This document shows positions 63,779-64,000 of a DNA stretch of 64,000 nt, piece after piece (the stretch's first letter is position 1; each line of letters starts with the position of its first letter). The notes below the pieces were generated by a model that saw only the letters and a program-made list of their open reading frames with translations, was not told the DNA's origin and made no database searches. The translations under genes were made by a program, and so were the position numbers. The DNA lies in the NCBI GenBank assembly GCA_037176885.1, contig JAWWNJ010000056.1, forward strand, positions 744,001 through 808,000, given 5' to 3'. The DNA is from Favolaschia claudopus (lineage: Eukaryota > Basidiomycota > Agaricomycetes > Agaricales > Mycenaceae).

Positions 63779-64000
63779 ATTCTGACCCAATGGGAGAATT
63801 CATACCCATTGGGCACAATAGTATGCCCAAGAACGGCCCTCGAAGACAAAATTGGAACAATCAACGCCGACGCTAACCTGACCGAAGAAGAACGTAGACT
63901 CTCAGGAGCCGTACTGATTAAAAAACTAGCTGAGCTCGAGAGGAAAAGATTCAAGGCTGCCCGACTCACCGCCCAAGTTCGGAATAGAATCGAAGGCGAA
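63779..64000 (+). CDS. open frame at right edge, partial, unknown
   Basis: 74 codons without a stop to the edge, no ATG, so probably an exon or the start of a broken gene. It reads TALEDKIGTINADANLTEEE then RRLSGAVLIKKLAELERKRF, a charged helical segment. No family recognised. Confidence 0.25.
   Translation, partial: MLTQWENSYPLGTIVCPRTALEDKIGTINADANLTEEERRLSGAVLIKKLAELERKRFKAARLTAQVRNRIEGE

Overview
The window reads as a repeat-dominated stretch of a basidiomycete genome, most likely an Agaricomycete (mushroom-forming fungus). The evidence is short GT-AG introns (48-66 bp) in every gene I can splice, an alpha-kinase gene, a GCM-type zinc finger gene with a PHD finger, a Helitron Rep fragment, Tad-like LINEs, Ty1/copia and Ty3/gypsy elements, and many small TA-flanked inverted-repeat elements. 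The alpha-kinase and the density of mobile DNA would suit a large-genome agaric such as Mycena. That is inference; I see no species marker, no rRNA gene and no complete tRNA gene.

Layout. 1-2.1 kb: decayed copia gag and its 5' LTR (minus strand), running off the left edge. 2.1-3.6 kb: hairpin-unit tandem repeat, TCATGA-rich repeat and a tRNA-like sequence. 3.9-6.6 kb: LINE ORF1 remnant (minus) split by a TA-flanked MITE. 7.7-13.7 kb: LINE ORF2 (RT plus RNase H, minus) split by a gag-only LTR retrotransposon with a TTTGT target duplication. 13.7-17.4 kb: mostly non-coding repeats and one MITE. 17.8-19.3 kb: LINE RT scrap and copia RT pseudogene, the latter cut by a MITE. 21.3-26.6 kb: a multi-exon gene (GCM-like zinc finger, possible USP-like His box, PHD finger) flanked by GC-rich inverted repeat clusters; this is the best candidate for an undescribed element. 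27.5-29.9 kb: alpha-kinase gene. 31.2-31.8 kb: Helitron Rep fragment. 32-36 kb: dispersed short repeats and a tandem duplication. 36-37.5 kb: Gag-like and unknown coding remnants. 37.6-38.4 kb: two nested MITEs. 38.5-41.6 kb: an F-box/LRR-like remnant interrupted first by a hAT-type MITE (CAATGGAG duplication) and then by a Tc1-like transposon whose three-intron transposase looks intact. 41.8-44.0 kb: a gene of an Agaricomycete family of unknown function, with a nonsense codon and a MITE in its coding sequence. 44.8-49.6 kb: C/T-rich non-coding block between 165-bp direct repeats. 49.86-59.93 kb: a very young full-length Ty3/gypsy chromovirus-type element with LTRs I read as identical, an ACTGA target duplication, and one 3115-codon ORF. 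60-63.5 kb: HTH scrap, then a foldback element that has received a small LTR retrotransposon (TTCGG duplication). The right edge has a short open frame.

Most coding capacity belongs to mobile elements, many nested, so relative insertion order can be read directly. Only the gypsy polyprotein, the Tc1-like transposase, the gag-only ORF and possibly the alpha-kinase look capable of making full-length protein. The most unusual protein observations are in the gypsy ORF: four diverged copies of an unknown ~85-residue module between Gag and protease, and an extra 254-residue C-terminal segment after the chromodomain that begins like an independent gene.
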